Shown: positions 49,474 to 59,715 of the stretch, piece after piece
Position numbering within the stretch: the first letter of the stretch is position 1
Layout: each line of letters begins with the position of its first letter
Assembly (NCBI RefSeq): GCF_004683965.1
Contig: NZ_CP038436.1
Location: 3,286,001 to 3,350,000, forward strand
Length of the DNA stretch: 64,000 nt
Direction of reading: 5' to 3'
Source of the DNA: Nocardioides seonyuensis
GTDB taxonomy: Bacteria > Actinomycetota > Actinomycetes > Propionibacteriales > Nocardioidaceae
Position numbers and translations under genes: made by a program
The notes under the pieces: generated by a model
Database searches by the model: none
The model's input: the letters and a program-made list of their open reading frames with translations, nothing else
What the model was told of the DNA's origin: nothing

Positions 49474-50708
49474 GCCCGGCCCAGGGCGGCTCGCTTCTCG
49501 GTGAGGTGGGCCCGCTCGACGTCGTTGGCGCAGGCGGCGAGGGCCTGGTCGTACGCCGCGCGCGCGGCGTGCACGTCACCTGAGCGTGACAGGAGCTCGG
49601 CTCGCACGGCTGCGAGACGATGCGTCGACGGAACCTCGACTCCCTCCAGGGCCGCGAGCCCGGCGGCGGCGCCGCGGTCCTCGGCGACCGCGACCGCGCG
49701 GGCCAGCCGCGCACCGGGCGACGGAGCCACCTCGAGCAGCACGTCGTACAGCGAGACGATGCGGTCCCAACGGGTCTCACTCGCCGTGGGTGCGAGCGCG
49801 TGCTCGGCGGCGATGCGGGCCTGGAGCGTGTACGACGCCGCCTGTCGTGTCAGCGGTCGGGTGAGCACCGGGTCACGGAGGAGGCCCAGGGCCTCGGCGA
49901 CCTCGCCGTGGTGCCAGGCGGACCTGTCCTGGTCGGCAAGCAGGACCAGGCGCTCCGCACGCACGCGCGCGTCGCGCCGGGAGTGCTGCAGCAGCATCAG
50001 CGCGAGGAGGCCGAGGAGCACTGGCTCCTCGGGGCGAAGGGCACGCACGAGTCGCACCAGGCGGATCGCCTCTCCCGAGAGCTCGGGACGAAGGAGATCA
50101 GGGCCGGAGCCGGGGGAGTAGCCGGCGGTGAAGGCGAGGTAGGCCGTCTGCGCGACGATGTCGAGGCGGTCGGGCAGCACGGAGGCGTCGGGCACGGTGA
50201 ACGGGATCCCGGCGCCGCTGATCTTCCGCTTGGCGCGAGTGATGCGCGCGGCCATGGTGGATTCCGGCACCAGGAACAGGCGCGCGATGTCGTGGGTCGA
50301 CACGCCCATGACCAGCCGCAGCGACAGGGCGCTGGCCGCCTCTGTGGACAGGGCCGGATGCGCACACATGAGCACCAGGCGAAGAAGGTCGTCCTCCACG
50401 AGCCCGCCGGGGTCGGCCATGGCCGTCGCTCCGGCCTGGGCGTGCTCAGCTCGGATGACCAGCTCCGGCTCGACGCCACGAGCGACCGCCTCGTGGCGCA
50501 GTCGGTCGAGCACCCTGCGGTGCGCGGCGGTCGTGAGCCACGCCGCTGGGCTGTCGGGGACGCCGTCGACCGGCCAGCTCCGTGCCGCCGCCTCGACGGC
50601 GTCGCCGAGCGCGTCCTCGACGAGGTCGAGCCGCCTGAACCGGGCCAGGAGCCGGGCCGAGATGCGACCCCACTCCTGGTTGACGGTGTCGCCCAGGACG
50701 TCGTCCAT
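49449..50708 (-). CDS. ECF42-type sigma factor with C-terminal TPR-like extension
   Basis: 419 aa. A sigma-70 region 2 ([20 protein letters not shown]) and region 4 ([20 protein letters not shown], then [13 protein letters not shown]) occupy residues 1-190. A long helical extension follows, typical of the ECF42 group, whose members are encoded with DGPF/YCII proteins and lack an anti-sigma. The extension probably gates activity. Start codon overlaps the upstream YCII stop by one base; the far end overlaps glyA by 25 nt tail to tail. Confidence 0.93.
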   Translation of the reverse strand: MDDVLGDTVNQEWGRISARLLARFRRLDLVEDALGDAVEAAARSWPVDGVPDSPAAWLTTAAHRRVLDRLRHEAVARGVEPELVIRAEHAQAGATAMADPGGLVEDDLLRLVLMCAHPALSTEAASALSLRLVMGVSTHDIARLFLVPESTMAARITRAKRKISGAGIPFTVPDASVLPDRLDIVAQTAYLAFTAGYSPGSGPDLLRPELSGEAIRLVRLVRALRPEEPVLLGLLALMLLQHSRRDARVRAERLVLLADQDRSAWHHGEVAEALGLLRDPVLTRPLTRQAASYTLQARIAAEHALAPTASETRWDRIVSLYDVLLEVAPSPGARLARAVAVAEDRGAAAGLAALEGVEVPSTHRLAAVRAELLSRSGDVHAARAAYDQALAACANDVERAHLTEKRAALGRAQPRTSPG

Positions 50709-51052
50709 CAGGTGATGGTGATCGTGGGCCGGATCTCGATCGAGTAGGCCGCAGGGAGGAGCTGTGCTGCCTCGATCGCCGCGTCCAGGTCGGGGAGCTC
50801 GACGTCGTAGTAGCCGCCGATCATCTCGACGGTCTCGGCGAAGGGGCCGTCGGTGATCTGCACCTCCCCGTCCCGTCGTCGCACGGTCGTTGCCTGGTCA
50901 GGCTCGGCCAGGGCCGCAGACCCGTGCTCCGTGCCGTGCTCGGCGACGTAGGCCGAGAACGCCTCGTGCTCCCGGTAGTACTGCTCGCGGACCTCCTCGC
51001 TCGCCTCGTCCCAGTCGGACGACTCGTAGGCGACGAGGAACAGGTAGCGCAT
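50708..51052 (-). CDS. YCII/DGPF family protein (second copy)
   Basis: 114 aa. YCII-related domain with the DGPF motif QITDGPFAETVEMIGGYYDV near residue 80 and an N-terminal YLFLVAYESSDWDEASEEVR. ECF42 operons carry one to several such proteins; their biochemistry is not known. ATG overlaps the previous stop and its own stop overlaps the sigma start, so the three genes are coupled in sequence. Confidence 0.92.
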   Translation of the reverse strand: MRYLFLVAYESSDWDEASEEVREQYYREHEAFSAYVAEHGTEHGSAALAEPDQATTVRRRDGEVQITDGPFAETVEMIGGYYDVELPDLDAAIEAAQLLPAAYSIEIRPTITIT

Positions 51053-51402
51053 CACTCGACCAGCTTGCGGAACTCGATGTGCTCGCCACGAGCGGCGAAG
51101 CGCTGGCACGCCCCGCGCAGGTCGCTCTCGTCGTCGGACTCCACGAGGTAGAAGCCGACCACCTGCTCCGCTGTCTCGGTGAACGGGCCGTCCGTGACCA
51201 GGGCGCCGCCTGAACCGTCCGGCCGCATCGACGTGGCAAGGGCGGAGGGCTCGAGCGGGCTGACCGTGACCAGGGTGTGCCCTCCTGCTTTCAGGTCCTC
51301 CTGGAACCGGACGTGCGATCGCACACCCTTCTCGTGCTCGGACTCGGGCAGTGCGGCCCACTCCGCCTCGGGGGCGGGCAGCAGGATCAGGTAGCGACTC
51401 AT
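51052..51402 (-). CDS. YCII/DGPF family protein (first copy)
   Basis: 116 aa. SRYLILLPAPEAEWAAL at the N-terminus and ALVTDGPFTETAEQVVGFYL with the DGPF motif near residue 73. Only distantly similar to the second copy, so the pair is an old duplication. GGAGG lies about 12 nt before the ATG. First gene of the ECF42 operon; the operon promoter is 54-80 nt upstream. Confidence 0.92.
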   Translation of the reverse strand: MSRYLILLPAPEAEWAALPESEHEKGVRSHVRFQEDLKAGGHTLVTVSPLEPSALATSMRPDGSGGALVTDGPFTETAEQVVGFYLVESDDESDLRGACQRFAARGEHIEFRKLVE

Positions 51403-51455
51403 CGGGGTTGTGCCTCCTCGCGCATGATGGGCCGCGGGCGCGGCCTCACCACCTT

Positions 51456-51482
51456 GACGGACCAGGCGCCCCGGAATCGACA
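51456..51482 (-). promoter_or_regulatory. ECF42-type promoter of the YCII/sigma operon
   Basis: Minus strand: TGTCGA (-35; 51477-51482), a 17-nt spacer and CGTC (-10; 51456-51459). This matches the consensus I recall for ECF42 promoters (TGTCGA and CG[AT]C), implying that the sigma factor drives its own operon. It ends about 54 nt before the first YCII ATG. Confidence 0.65.
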
Positions 51483-51536
51483 ACTCGCGCAGAACCCTTC
51501 TTCGACGAAGCGCATCCTCCGCGCCAAGATGGCCTC

Positions 51537-53174
<1,638 letters not shown>

Positions 53175-53192
53175 GGTCGCCCTGCGTCGTCG

Positions 53193-55454
53193 CTAGCGGG
53201 TCCGCTCGCAGCTGCGTGCCTCCTCGACACCGACGCACACGTCCTTGCCCTTGAGCCCGAAGGCCTCGTCGTGTCCTGCGCCTCCGACGAGGCGGTCCCT
53301 TCCGCTCGTCCCCTTGAGCACGTCATCCCCACCCCGGCCCAGGGCGGTGATCCGCCGTGCGCCGCGGACCACGACCTCCTCGGCACGACCGGTGCCGACG
53401 AAGCGCCACGGCACCTCGGGGGAGTGGAAGGTGTAGTCCTCCCACCCGGTGATGGCCACGTCGAGGTCGCGACGATCCCTGAGGGTGCCCGCACCAGCGT
53501 CCATGGTCACGGTCCCGCGCAAGGACCCGGCGGTGAGCTCGAGCCGGTCCGTGCCGGCTCCGCCGTCCAGCACGGCAGCGGTGTGGGCCTCCACCGAGTC
53601 GTCGCCCGAGCCGGTGTCGATGCGCACCGGGCCCGCGCCCTGGTCGGCGTGGACGTGATCGTCGCCGTCGCCGGTGACCACTGTGTCCGTGCCTGCGGCG
53701 GTGTAGACCTGGTCGTCACCGGCACCGGTGTCGACCACGTCCGACCCGGCGCCCGCTGAGATCCGGTCGTCGGAGGGGCCGGTCGTGATGCGGTCGTCGT
53801 ACGCCGTCGCGACCAGCCGTTGCAGCTCGGCGCCCTTCACCGTGTCGGATCCCTGACCCGTGACGGTGCCGGCGACCAGGTCGGCGGTGATGGGGTGGAG
53901 AGAGCTGGAGAAGTCCAGCGTGTCGGGGGTGCTGCCGCTCCAGTCGTGGACCAGCTGGTCGGGATCCCACCCACCGTCGAGGTGGTCGTTGCCGGGTCCC
54001 GGCACGAGCGTGTCACCCCTCATGAACGGAGTGGTCCAGTCGAGGCGCACGTAGGCGTCGAGGCCCCCGAGCAGCCGGTCGTCGCCCTCACCACCGGTGA
54101 GCGTGTCGGAGCCACCACCGCCGCAGATGACGTCGTTGCCGGCACCGCCGTCGATCACGTCGTCGTACTCGCTGCCCAGGATGACGTCGTCCCCCGGGGT
54201 TCCCGTGACTGGCTCGGCGAGAGGCCAGTCCGAGGATGACCTGGTGACCACGATCGTGGCCGTTCGCCCCTCGCAGCTGGGCACGGGCAGGTTGGCCCCG
54301 GACTCACAGTTGTGTGCCGTCTCGGCGTTGTCGCAGACGTCGACTCCGTCGTGGGCGTTCACCGTGTCGATGCCGGGACCGGCATCGATGACGTCGTTCC
54401 CCAAGCCGGTACGGATGGTGTCGTCCCCGCCGAGCAGCGACGCGGTGACGGTGTCGGCCCACACCTCGACGTCGTCGGGGCCGTTGGTGCCGCGATAGCT
54501 CACCGCCTCGCCCCGGAGGCTGTACTTCTCGGACGCGATCGTCGAACCGCACGGGACAGCGTCGTCGATCGCGGACGCCCCACCGTCGACGACCAGCCAG
54601 CGGCCACGGGTGGCTTCGAGGGTCACCGTGTCGTCACCGGCCCCGCCGTCCTGGTCGACGCATGCTCCGGGGGAGGACGTGAGCCGGTCATCACCGTCTC
54701 CCCCGAGGAGCCGGTCAGGGTTGGTGAAGGCTTCCAGCCAGTCGTTGCCCGGGCCGCCGTCGAGCACGTCGGTGCCGGACGGGAGATCGCGCTCGAAGTA
54801 GAAGCGGTCGATCAGCCGGTCGTCGCCCGCTCCACCGGAAAGGCGGTCGTCACCCCCGTTGCCGACCAGGGTGTCTTCGCTGGCTGCGCCGATGATCTTG
54901 TCGTCGTGGTCCGTGCCATGGATCGCGATGACTGCCTGGCCCTTGATCCGGTCGCGGCCCTCGCCCCTTGCCTTCCCCCAGCGTCCCGGGTCCCCGAGCC
55001 TGACGGTCACGCCGTGCTTGCCGCCGAGCTCCACGGTGTCGGCGTCGCCTCCGTAGGTGCGGTGCCGCCGGTCCCAGCCAGCGTGGATCGTGTCGTCCCC
55101 CGGTCCGGGGACGAGGGTGTCGCCGTACAGCTCAGGCCCGAACTTGATGTCGTCGTAGAGCTCGTCGCGACCCCCGTCGAGCAGGTCGTCGCCGCCCCCG
55201 CCGCGCAGCTCGTCGGAGCCACCCGCGCCGCAGATGACGTCGGCCCCGCCTCGACCGTCGATCTCGTCGTTGCCGGCGCCGCCGACGATGACGTCGCGTC
55301 CCGAGGTGCCCTTGATCTCGTCGGAGCCGTCGGTGCCGACGATCGTCGCCACCTTCCCGTGGCAGCGCGGCTTCTCCGCTGCCTCGGCGGCGCCGACGGG
55401 AACGACTGCGCCGAGCAGCGGCGGCAGGATGGCAAGGATGAGCGCGCGACGCAT
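53193..55454 (-). CDS. Secreted calcium-binding (RTX/hemolysin-type repeat) protein
   Basis: 753 aa. Signal peptide RRALILAILPPLLGAVVPVG then AAEAAEK. The whole mature part is built of glycine/aspartate nonapeptide-like repeats (such as GGAGNDEIDGRGGADVICG), which form parallel beta rolls binding Ca2+. No catalytic domain is visible, so it is a structural or surface protein rather than a toxin enzyme. Short interruptions with CGSTIASEKYSLRG and an internal VPSCEGRTATIVVTR divide the repeats into two blocks. ATG at 55454 has GGGGGA just upstream; a GTG at 55472 is the alternative. Confidence 0.9.
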   Translation of the reverse strand: MRRALILAILPPLLGAVVPVGAAEAAEKPRCHGKVATIVGTDGSDEIKGTSGRDVIVGGAGNDEIDGRGGADVICGAGGSDELRGGGGDDLLDGGRDELYDDIKFGPELYGDTLVPGPGDDTIHAGWDRRHRTYGGDADTVELGGKHGVTVRLGDPGRWGKARGEGRDRIKGQAVIAIHGTDHDDKIIGAASEDTLVGNGGDDRLSGGAGDDRLIDRFYFERDLPSGTDVLDGGPGNDWLEAFTNPDRLLGGDGDDRLTSSPGACVDQDGGAGDDTVTLEATRGRWLVVDGGASAIDDAVPCGSTIASEKYSLRGEAVSYRGTNGPDDVEVWADTVTASLLGGDDTIRTGLGNDVIDAGPGIDTVNAHDGVDVCDNAETAHNCESGANLPVPSCEGRTATIVVTRSSSDWPLAEPVTGTPGDDVILGSEYDDVIDGGAGNDVICGGGGSDTLTGGEGDDRLLGGLDAYVRLDWTTPFMRGDTLVPGPGNDHLDGGWDPDQLVHDWSGSTPDTLDFSSSLHPITADLVAGTVTGQGSDTVKGAELQRLVATAYDDRITTGPSDDRISAGAGSDVVDTGAGDDQVYTAAGTDTVVTGDGDDHVHADQGAGPVRIDTGSGDDSVEAHTAAVLDGGAGTDRLELTAGSLRGTVTMDAGAGTLRDRRDLDVAITGWEDYTFHSPEVPWRFVGTGRAEEVVVRGARRITALGRGGDDVLKGTSGRDRLVGGAGHDEAFGLKGKDVCVGVEEARSCERTR

Positions 55455-55544
55455 GGGTCCCCCTGGGTTCACGACTGGTCGAGGGCGATCATGGCATGCA
55501 GGCGCCGCCGGAGGGGGCGCAGACCGCAGGGTGTGTGCCAGCCG

Positions 55545-55856
55545 TCAGCCGCCGACGGGTCCGGCCTCGATGGGCGCCCGCTCGGAGCCCCACGCGGTGC
55601 GGGCCTGGTCGTCCTCGGCTCCGCCCTCGGCAGCGTCGATCTGGGCACGCGAGAACGACACGGCCACGATCGCGTCCAACCGGACCAGCACCTGCAGCTC
55701 GCCGTCGTCCAGGACCACCCCCAGGCCGTCCGCGCCGACGATCGTCCCGTCCAGCCAGACGCCGGAGACCAGCAGGCGCACGGCAGCGCCGGCGTCCTGC
55801 GCGTGCCGCAGCAACGTGCCGACGGTGAAGAGTGTGCTGCTCGCCCTGCCTGACAT
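55545..55856 (-). CDS. Small Sm/Hfq-like protein (hypothetical)
   Basis: 103 aa, no family assigned by me. Residues 9-23 form a probable helix (LFTVGTLLRHAQDAG), followed by five predicted strands: AVRLLVSG, VWLDGTIVGA, GLGVVLDDG, LQVLVRLDA and IVAVSFS. Order and spacing follow Hfq (helix, then V-x-L-x-V-x-G, G-x-I, V-L, Q-x-L-V, A-I-x-x-V). The Hfq tetrad YKHA is replaced by VRLDA and the C-terminal tail is acidic. AAAGG lies upstream of the ATG at 55856. If correct this is an RNA-binding Sm protein; other small beta barrels remain possible. Confidence 0.6.
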   Translation of the reverse strand: MSGRASSTLFTVGTLLRHAQDAGAAVRLLVSGVWLDGTIVGADGLGVVLDDGELQVLVRLDAIVAVSFSRAQIDAAEGGAEDDQARTAWGSERAPIEAGPVGG

Positions 55857-55875
55857 GGTCCCGCCTTTCCCCGGG

Positions 55876-55905
55876 AGGGTAGGCAGGTCGGCAGTCCACC
55901 CGCAA
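55876..55905 (-). promoter_or_regulatory. Promoter of the Sm-like gene
   Basis: Minus strand: -35 TTGCGG (55900-55905), 18-nt spacer, -10 TACCCT (55876-55881), ending 19 nt before the ATG. An inverted repeat ACCGATC/GATCGGT (55905-55933) touches the -35 box; it could be an operator or the terminator of the acyl-CoA dehydrogenase gene. Confidence 0.5.
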
Positions 55906-55991
55906 CCGATCCACGGAAGGACGGCCGATCGGTCGAGTCGCATGGCCCGTTCGGGCGGGGGCGACCACGTGCGACGAGTCGAGGCTGTCGC

Positions 55992-57644
55992 TCAGGTGGT
56001 GGGCGTCGTGCGGTCCACGATTGAGCGCAGGCCGCCGCTGTCCAGCGTCCCGAACGTGCCGCCGTACGACGTCCCGAGGCGACTGCCGCAGAACGCGTCG
56101 GCCACCTCGGCGGGCGCGAACCGCACGAGGAGCGAGCCTTGGAGACAGGCGGCCAGCCGGCCGGCCAGGCGTCGGGCGCCGACCTCGAGCGCACCGGTGT
56201 CGCCGAGCATCGCCAGGGCCTCGTCCACGGCTCGGTCGAGGCGGGAGTCGCCGCCCCGCGCCAGCCCGATCTCGCTGAGGAGGGCGTCGAGCACCTCGGG
56301 GTCCCGGGACAGTGCGCGCAGCACGTCGAGCGCGTTGACGTTGCCCGAGCCCTCCCAGATCGAGTTCAGCGGGGACTCACGGAACATGAGCGGCAGGCCG
56401 GAGTCCTCGACGTAGCCGTTGCCTCCCAGGCACTCGAGGGCCTCGGCCACCATGGCCGGGGTGCGCTTGCACACCCAGAACTTGGCCAGCGGGAGGGCGA
56501 TGCGGCGGAACGCCGCCTCGCGCGGGTCGTGAGCATGGTCGACCGCGGAGGCCAGGCGCATCGCCAGGGCCGTGGCGGCCTCGGACTCCACGGCGAGGTC
56601 GGCGACGACGTTCTGCATGAGCGGCTTGTCGACCAGGAGCCCGCCGAAGGCCTCGCGGTGGGCGACGTGCCAGGACGCCTCGGCCAGCGCGTGTCGCATG
56701 AGCGCTGCCGACCCCAGCACGCAGTCGAGGCGGGTCGCGGCCACCATCTCGATGATCGTCCGGACACCGCGCCCCTCGTCGCCGAGTCGCTGGGCCAGGG
56801 TCCCGGCGAACTCGATCTCGCTCGAGGCGTTGGAGCGGTTGCCCAGCTTGTCCTTGAGGCGCACCACGTCGAGCTGGTTGCGCGTGCGGTCGGCAAGGAT
56901 CCTCGGGACCACGAAGCACGTCAGACCGCCCGCCGCCTGGGCGAGCACGAGGAACATGTCGTTCATCGGCGCGGAGGTGAACCACTTGTGGCCGTGGAGG
57001 GTGTACCACCCGTCGTTGCTCGTCGGGGTTGCGCGAGTGAGGTTGGCGCGGACGTCGGATCCGCCCTGCTTCTCGGTCATCCCCATGCCGGCCAGGACGC
57101 CGGCCTTATCGCCGGGCGCCCGCAGGCCGGGGTCGTAGTCACGAGAGGCGAGGAGGGGAGTCCACTCCTTGGCGATCGCCGGGTCAGCGCGCAGCGCGGG
57201 GACAGCCGCGTAGGTCATGGAGATGGGACAGCCGTGACCGGGCTCCGTCTGGGCCCAGGCGAAGAAGCCGGCCGCGCGCCTGAGGTGGGCGTGGGGAGCG
57301 CCTGCCTCCTGCTGCTCCCACGGGGCCGCCTGGAGGCCGTGGCCGACGGCGCGCTCCATCAACCAGTGCCAGGAGGGGTGGAAGCGGACCTCGTCGACGC
57401 GGTTGCCCCACCTGTCGTACGACGTGAGCTCGGGCGGGTGCTGGTTGGCCAGCATCCCGTGCTCCCGCGCCTCCTCGGTGCCCGCCTCGCGCCCCAGGTC
57501 GGCCAGGTCGTCGAGGACCTCGGCCGAGCCGTGACGGGTGACGGCCTCGACCAGCGCGACGTCGCTGGTCACGACGTCGTGGCCGACGAGTGGCGGTGCC
57601 TGGTTGGTCGAGGAGCGTGCTGAGACGGTGTGCTGGTCGGACAT
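55992..57644 (-). CDS. Acyl-CoA dehydrogenase family protein (AidB-like)
   Basis: 550 aa flavoprotein. The long N-terminal part, the FAD/substrate motif GMTEKQGGSDVRANLTRA near residue 190, GHKWFTSAPMNDMFLVLAQA, and the C-terminal ALECLGGNGYVEDSGLPLMF and SIWEGSGNVNALDVLRAL are characteristic of AidB, the alkylation-adaptive isovaleryl-CoA dehydrogenase homologue, rather than shorter 380-aa enzymes. The ATG at 57644 is chosen for the TACGGT box 6 nt upstream. Either fatty-acyl oxidation or protection against alkylating agents is possible. Confidence 0.92.
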   Translation of the reverse strand: MSDQHTVSARSSTNQAPPLVGHDVVTSDVALVEAVTRHGSAEVLDDLADLGREAGTEEAREHGMLANQHPPELTSYDRWGNRVDEVRFHPSWHWLMERAVGHGLQAAPWEQQEAGAPHAHLRRAAGFFAWAQTEPGHGCPISMTYAAVPALRADPAIAKEWTPLLASRDYDPGLRAPGDKAGVLAGMGMTEKQGGSDVRANLTRATPTSNDGWYTLHGHKWFTSAPMNDMFLVLAQAAGGLTCFVVPRILADRTRNQLDVVRLKDKLGNRSNASSEIEFAGTLAQRLGDEGRGVRTIIEMVAATRLDCVLGSAALMRHALAEASWHVAHREAFGGLLVDKPLMQNVVADLAVESEAATALAMRLASAVDHAHDPREAAFRRIALPLAKFWVCKRTPAMVAEALECLGGNGYVEDSGLPLMFRESPLNSIWEGSGNVNALDVLRALSRDPEVLDALLSEIGLARGGDSRLDRAVDEALAMLGDTGALEVGARRLAGRLAACLQGSLLVRFAPAEVADAFCGSRLGTSYGGTFGTLDSGGLRSIVDRTTPTT

Positions 57645-57650
57645 GGCTTC

Positions 57651-57656
57651 ACCGTA
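57651..57656 (-). promoter_or_regulatory. Putative leaderless -10 box for the acyl-CoA dehydrogenase gene
   Basis: TACGGT on the minus strand, 6 nt before the ATG at 57644. Confidence 0.45.
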
Positions 57657-57703
57657 GGCGCTCGCCACGCCCACCGGTGCCCGATGTGGACGATCCGGGT
57701 CGA

Positions 57704-57709
57704 TAGCGT
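57704..57709 (+). promoter_or_regulatory. Putative leaderless -10 box for the YihY/BrkB gene
   Basis: TAGCGT ending 7 nt before the ATG at 57717; divergent from the acyl-CoA dehydrogenase box about 47 nt away. Confidence 0.45.
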
Positions 57710-57716
57710 GAGCGGC

Positions 57717-58622
57717 ATGCGCGAGGACCTGTGGCGGATCATCGTCACCACGGTCGGCTCGTGCATGAGGCACCGGGTGACCGGGCTCGCGGCCGAGGCG
57801 GCGTTCTTCGCGGTGCTCTCGGTGCCCCCGCTGATCTTCGCCCTGGCCGGCGCGGTCGGTTACGTGGGGGACCAGTTCACCGCCGCCCAGATCGACGACG
57901 TGCGCAATGCCGTGCTCGACCTGACCAGGCAGGCGCTCACCGACTCAGCAGTCAACAAGATCATCGAGCCGACGATCGACGACGTCCTCCGAGGCGGTCG
58001 CTACGACGTCATCTCGATCGGCTTCGTGCTGGCCCTGTGGTCAGGGTCGCGCGCCCTGAACGTCTTCGTCGACACGATCACGATCATGCACGGGCTCGGC
58101 GGACACCGGGGGATCGTCGCCACCCGGGCGCTGTCGTTCGTGCTCTACGCGCTGGCGATGGTGACCGGCGCCATCAGCATCCCCTTGGTCGTGGCCGGCC
58201 CTCGACTGGTCGACCGGGTGCTGCCCGAGAGGCTGAGCATCCTCAACGAGCTCTACTGGCCGATCGTGATCGTGCTGTGCATCTGCTTCCTGGCGACGCT
58301 CTACCACGTCTCGGTGCCGGTGCGGACCAACTGGAGCTTCAACCTCCCCGGCGCGACGTTCTCCCTCTTCTGCTGGATCGCGGGCTCCTTCGTCCTCCGC
58401 TGGGTGCTCACGGTCACCGCGGCCGAGTCGAGGTCCATCTACGGGCCGCTCGCCGCGCCCATCGCCGTGCTGCTGTGGCTCTACCTGCTCGCGATCGCCG
58501 TCCTCATCGGCGCAGCAGTCAACGCCGCGTTCGACACCGTCTTCCCCCAGAAGAACACGACGCGTGCCCGACTCGAGCTCGTGCAGCGGCTGCGCGAGCG
58601 GATGAGCGTGCGAGACTCCTGA
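57717..58622 (+). CDS. YihY/virulence factor BrkB family membrane protein
   Basis: 301-aa integral membrane protein. The family pattern is visible: TGLAAEAAFFAVLSVPPLIF as first helix, GSRALNVFVDTITIMHG in a loop, FLATLYHVSVPVRTNWSFNL, and AAPIAVLLWLYLLAIAVLIG as last helix. The early 'RNase BN' name for this family is unsupported; its true role is unknown. The following K+ channel begins 2 nt downstream, so they share a transcript. Confidence 0.9.
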   Translation: MREDLWRIIVTTVGSCMRHRVTGLAAEAAFFAVLSVPPLIFALAGAVGYVGDQFTAAQIDDVRNAVLDLTRQALTDSAVNKIIEPTIDDVLRGGRYDVISIGFVLALWSGSRALNVFVDTITIMHGLGGHRGIVATRALSFVLYALAMVTGAISIPLVVAGPRLVDRVLPERLSILNELYWPIVIVLCICFLATLYHVSVPVRTNWSFNLPGATFSLFCWIAGSFVLRWVLTVTAAESRSIYGPLAAPIAVLLWLYLLAIAVLIGAAVNAAFDTVFPQKNTTRARLELVQRLRERMSVRDS

Positions 58623-58624
58623 TC

Positions 58625-59710
58625 GTGTCGTCGTCCGTCCCGCCACCCACCGCCGGAAGCGTCGCCCTCCCGGCGACCCAGCGATCGCCGTGGTGGGAGC
58701 TCGGTCGTCGGCTCCTGGCGGCGTTGGCGATCCTGGTCGGCACGGTCCTGCTCGTGTGGTTCGACCGCGAGGGATACATCGACGGCAACGACCCCACCGG
58801 TCAGGTGGACCTGTCGGACGCCATCTACTACACCACGGTGACGCTGAGCACGACCGGTTACGGTGACATCGCCCCCGTCAGCGAGCAGGCGAGGCTCGTC
58901 AACGCGTTCCTGATTACGCCGGCGCGCATCGGGTTCCTGGTGCTGCTCATCGGCACGACCCTCGAGGTGCTCGCCTCGCAGGGACGAGAGATGTTCCGGG
59001 TGGCCCGGTGGAGGAGACACATGGACAAGCACGTCGTCGTCGTCGGCTACGGCACCAAGGGCCGCAGCGCCATCGACACCCTCGTGCGCAACGGCTACGA
59101 CCGGGAGGGTGTGGTGGTGGTCGATCCCACCTCGCTCGCGGTCGGGGAGGCCAACCGCGACGGGCTGGCGGCGATCCTGGGAGACGCCACGCACCGCGGA
59201 GTGCTGCGGCAGGCCGGCGTCGACAAGGCGACCCACGTCATCATCACCACCGACCGGGACGACTCCAACGTCCTCGTCACCCTGACCGTGCGCCAGCTCA
59301 ACCCTGACGCCTGGATCGTGGCCTCGGTGCGCGAGCAGGACAACGTGCCCCTGATGCGCCAGTCGGGCGCCGACTCGGTGATCACGTCCTCCGACGCCGT
59401 CGGGCGGCTGCTCGGGCTCTCCTCGATGTCGCCCACCCTGGGCTCGGTCATGGAGGACCTCCTCACCTACGGCGAGGGCCTCGAGGTCGCCGAGCGCGAC
59501 CTCCTCGTCACCGAGGTCGGCAAGCAGCCCCAGTCGCTGCCGGACCAGGTCATCGCCGTGGTCCGCGACGAGAAGGTCCACCGCTACTTCGACCCGGTCG
59601 TCTCGCTGCTGGCGCGCGGCGACCGGCTCATCGTCGTACGCCCCGCGCGGGAGCGGCCCTGGGCGCCTCGGCCCGGCACCCACAACGAGGACCTCGCCGA
59701 GGAGGCCTGA
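58625..59710 (+). CDS. Potassium channel with RCK (TrkA-N) domain
   Basis: 361 aa. One pore unit with two helices around the selectivity filter in VTLSTTGYGDIAPVSEQARL near residue 75, then an RCK domain starting HVVVVGYGTKGRSAIDTLVR near 138 (Rossmann GxGxxG) with IILTT-type VIITTDRDDSNVLV, and a TrkA-C-like tail. A MthK-like ligand-gated potassium channel. GTG start 2 nt after the previous stop. Confidence 0.93.
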   Translation: MSSSVPPPTAGSVALPATQRSPWWELGRRLLAALAILVGTVLLVWFDREGYIDGNDPTGQVDLSDAIYYTTVTLSTTGYGDIAPVSEQARLVNAFLITPARIGFLVLLIGTTLEVLASQGREMFRVARWRRHMDKHVVVVGYGTKGRSAIDTLVRNGYDREGVVVVDPTSLAVGEANRDGLAAILGDATHRGVLRQAGVDKATHVIITTDRDDSNVLVTLTVRQLNPDAWIVASVREQDNVPLMRQSGADSVITSSDAVGRLLGLSSMSPTLGSVMEDLLTYGEGLEVAERDLLVTEVGKQPQSLPDQVIAVVRDEKVHRYFDPVVSLLARGDRLIVVRPARERPWAPRPGTHNEDLAEEA

Positions 59711-59715
59711 CCCGT

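Noticed and set aside
53193..55454. Possible CRISPR-like periodicity at DNA level
   Set aside because: The periodicity comes from translated Gly-Asp repeats in frame; units differ in sequence and there are no uniform spacers.
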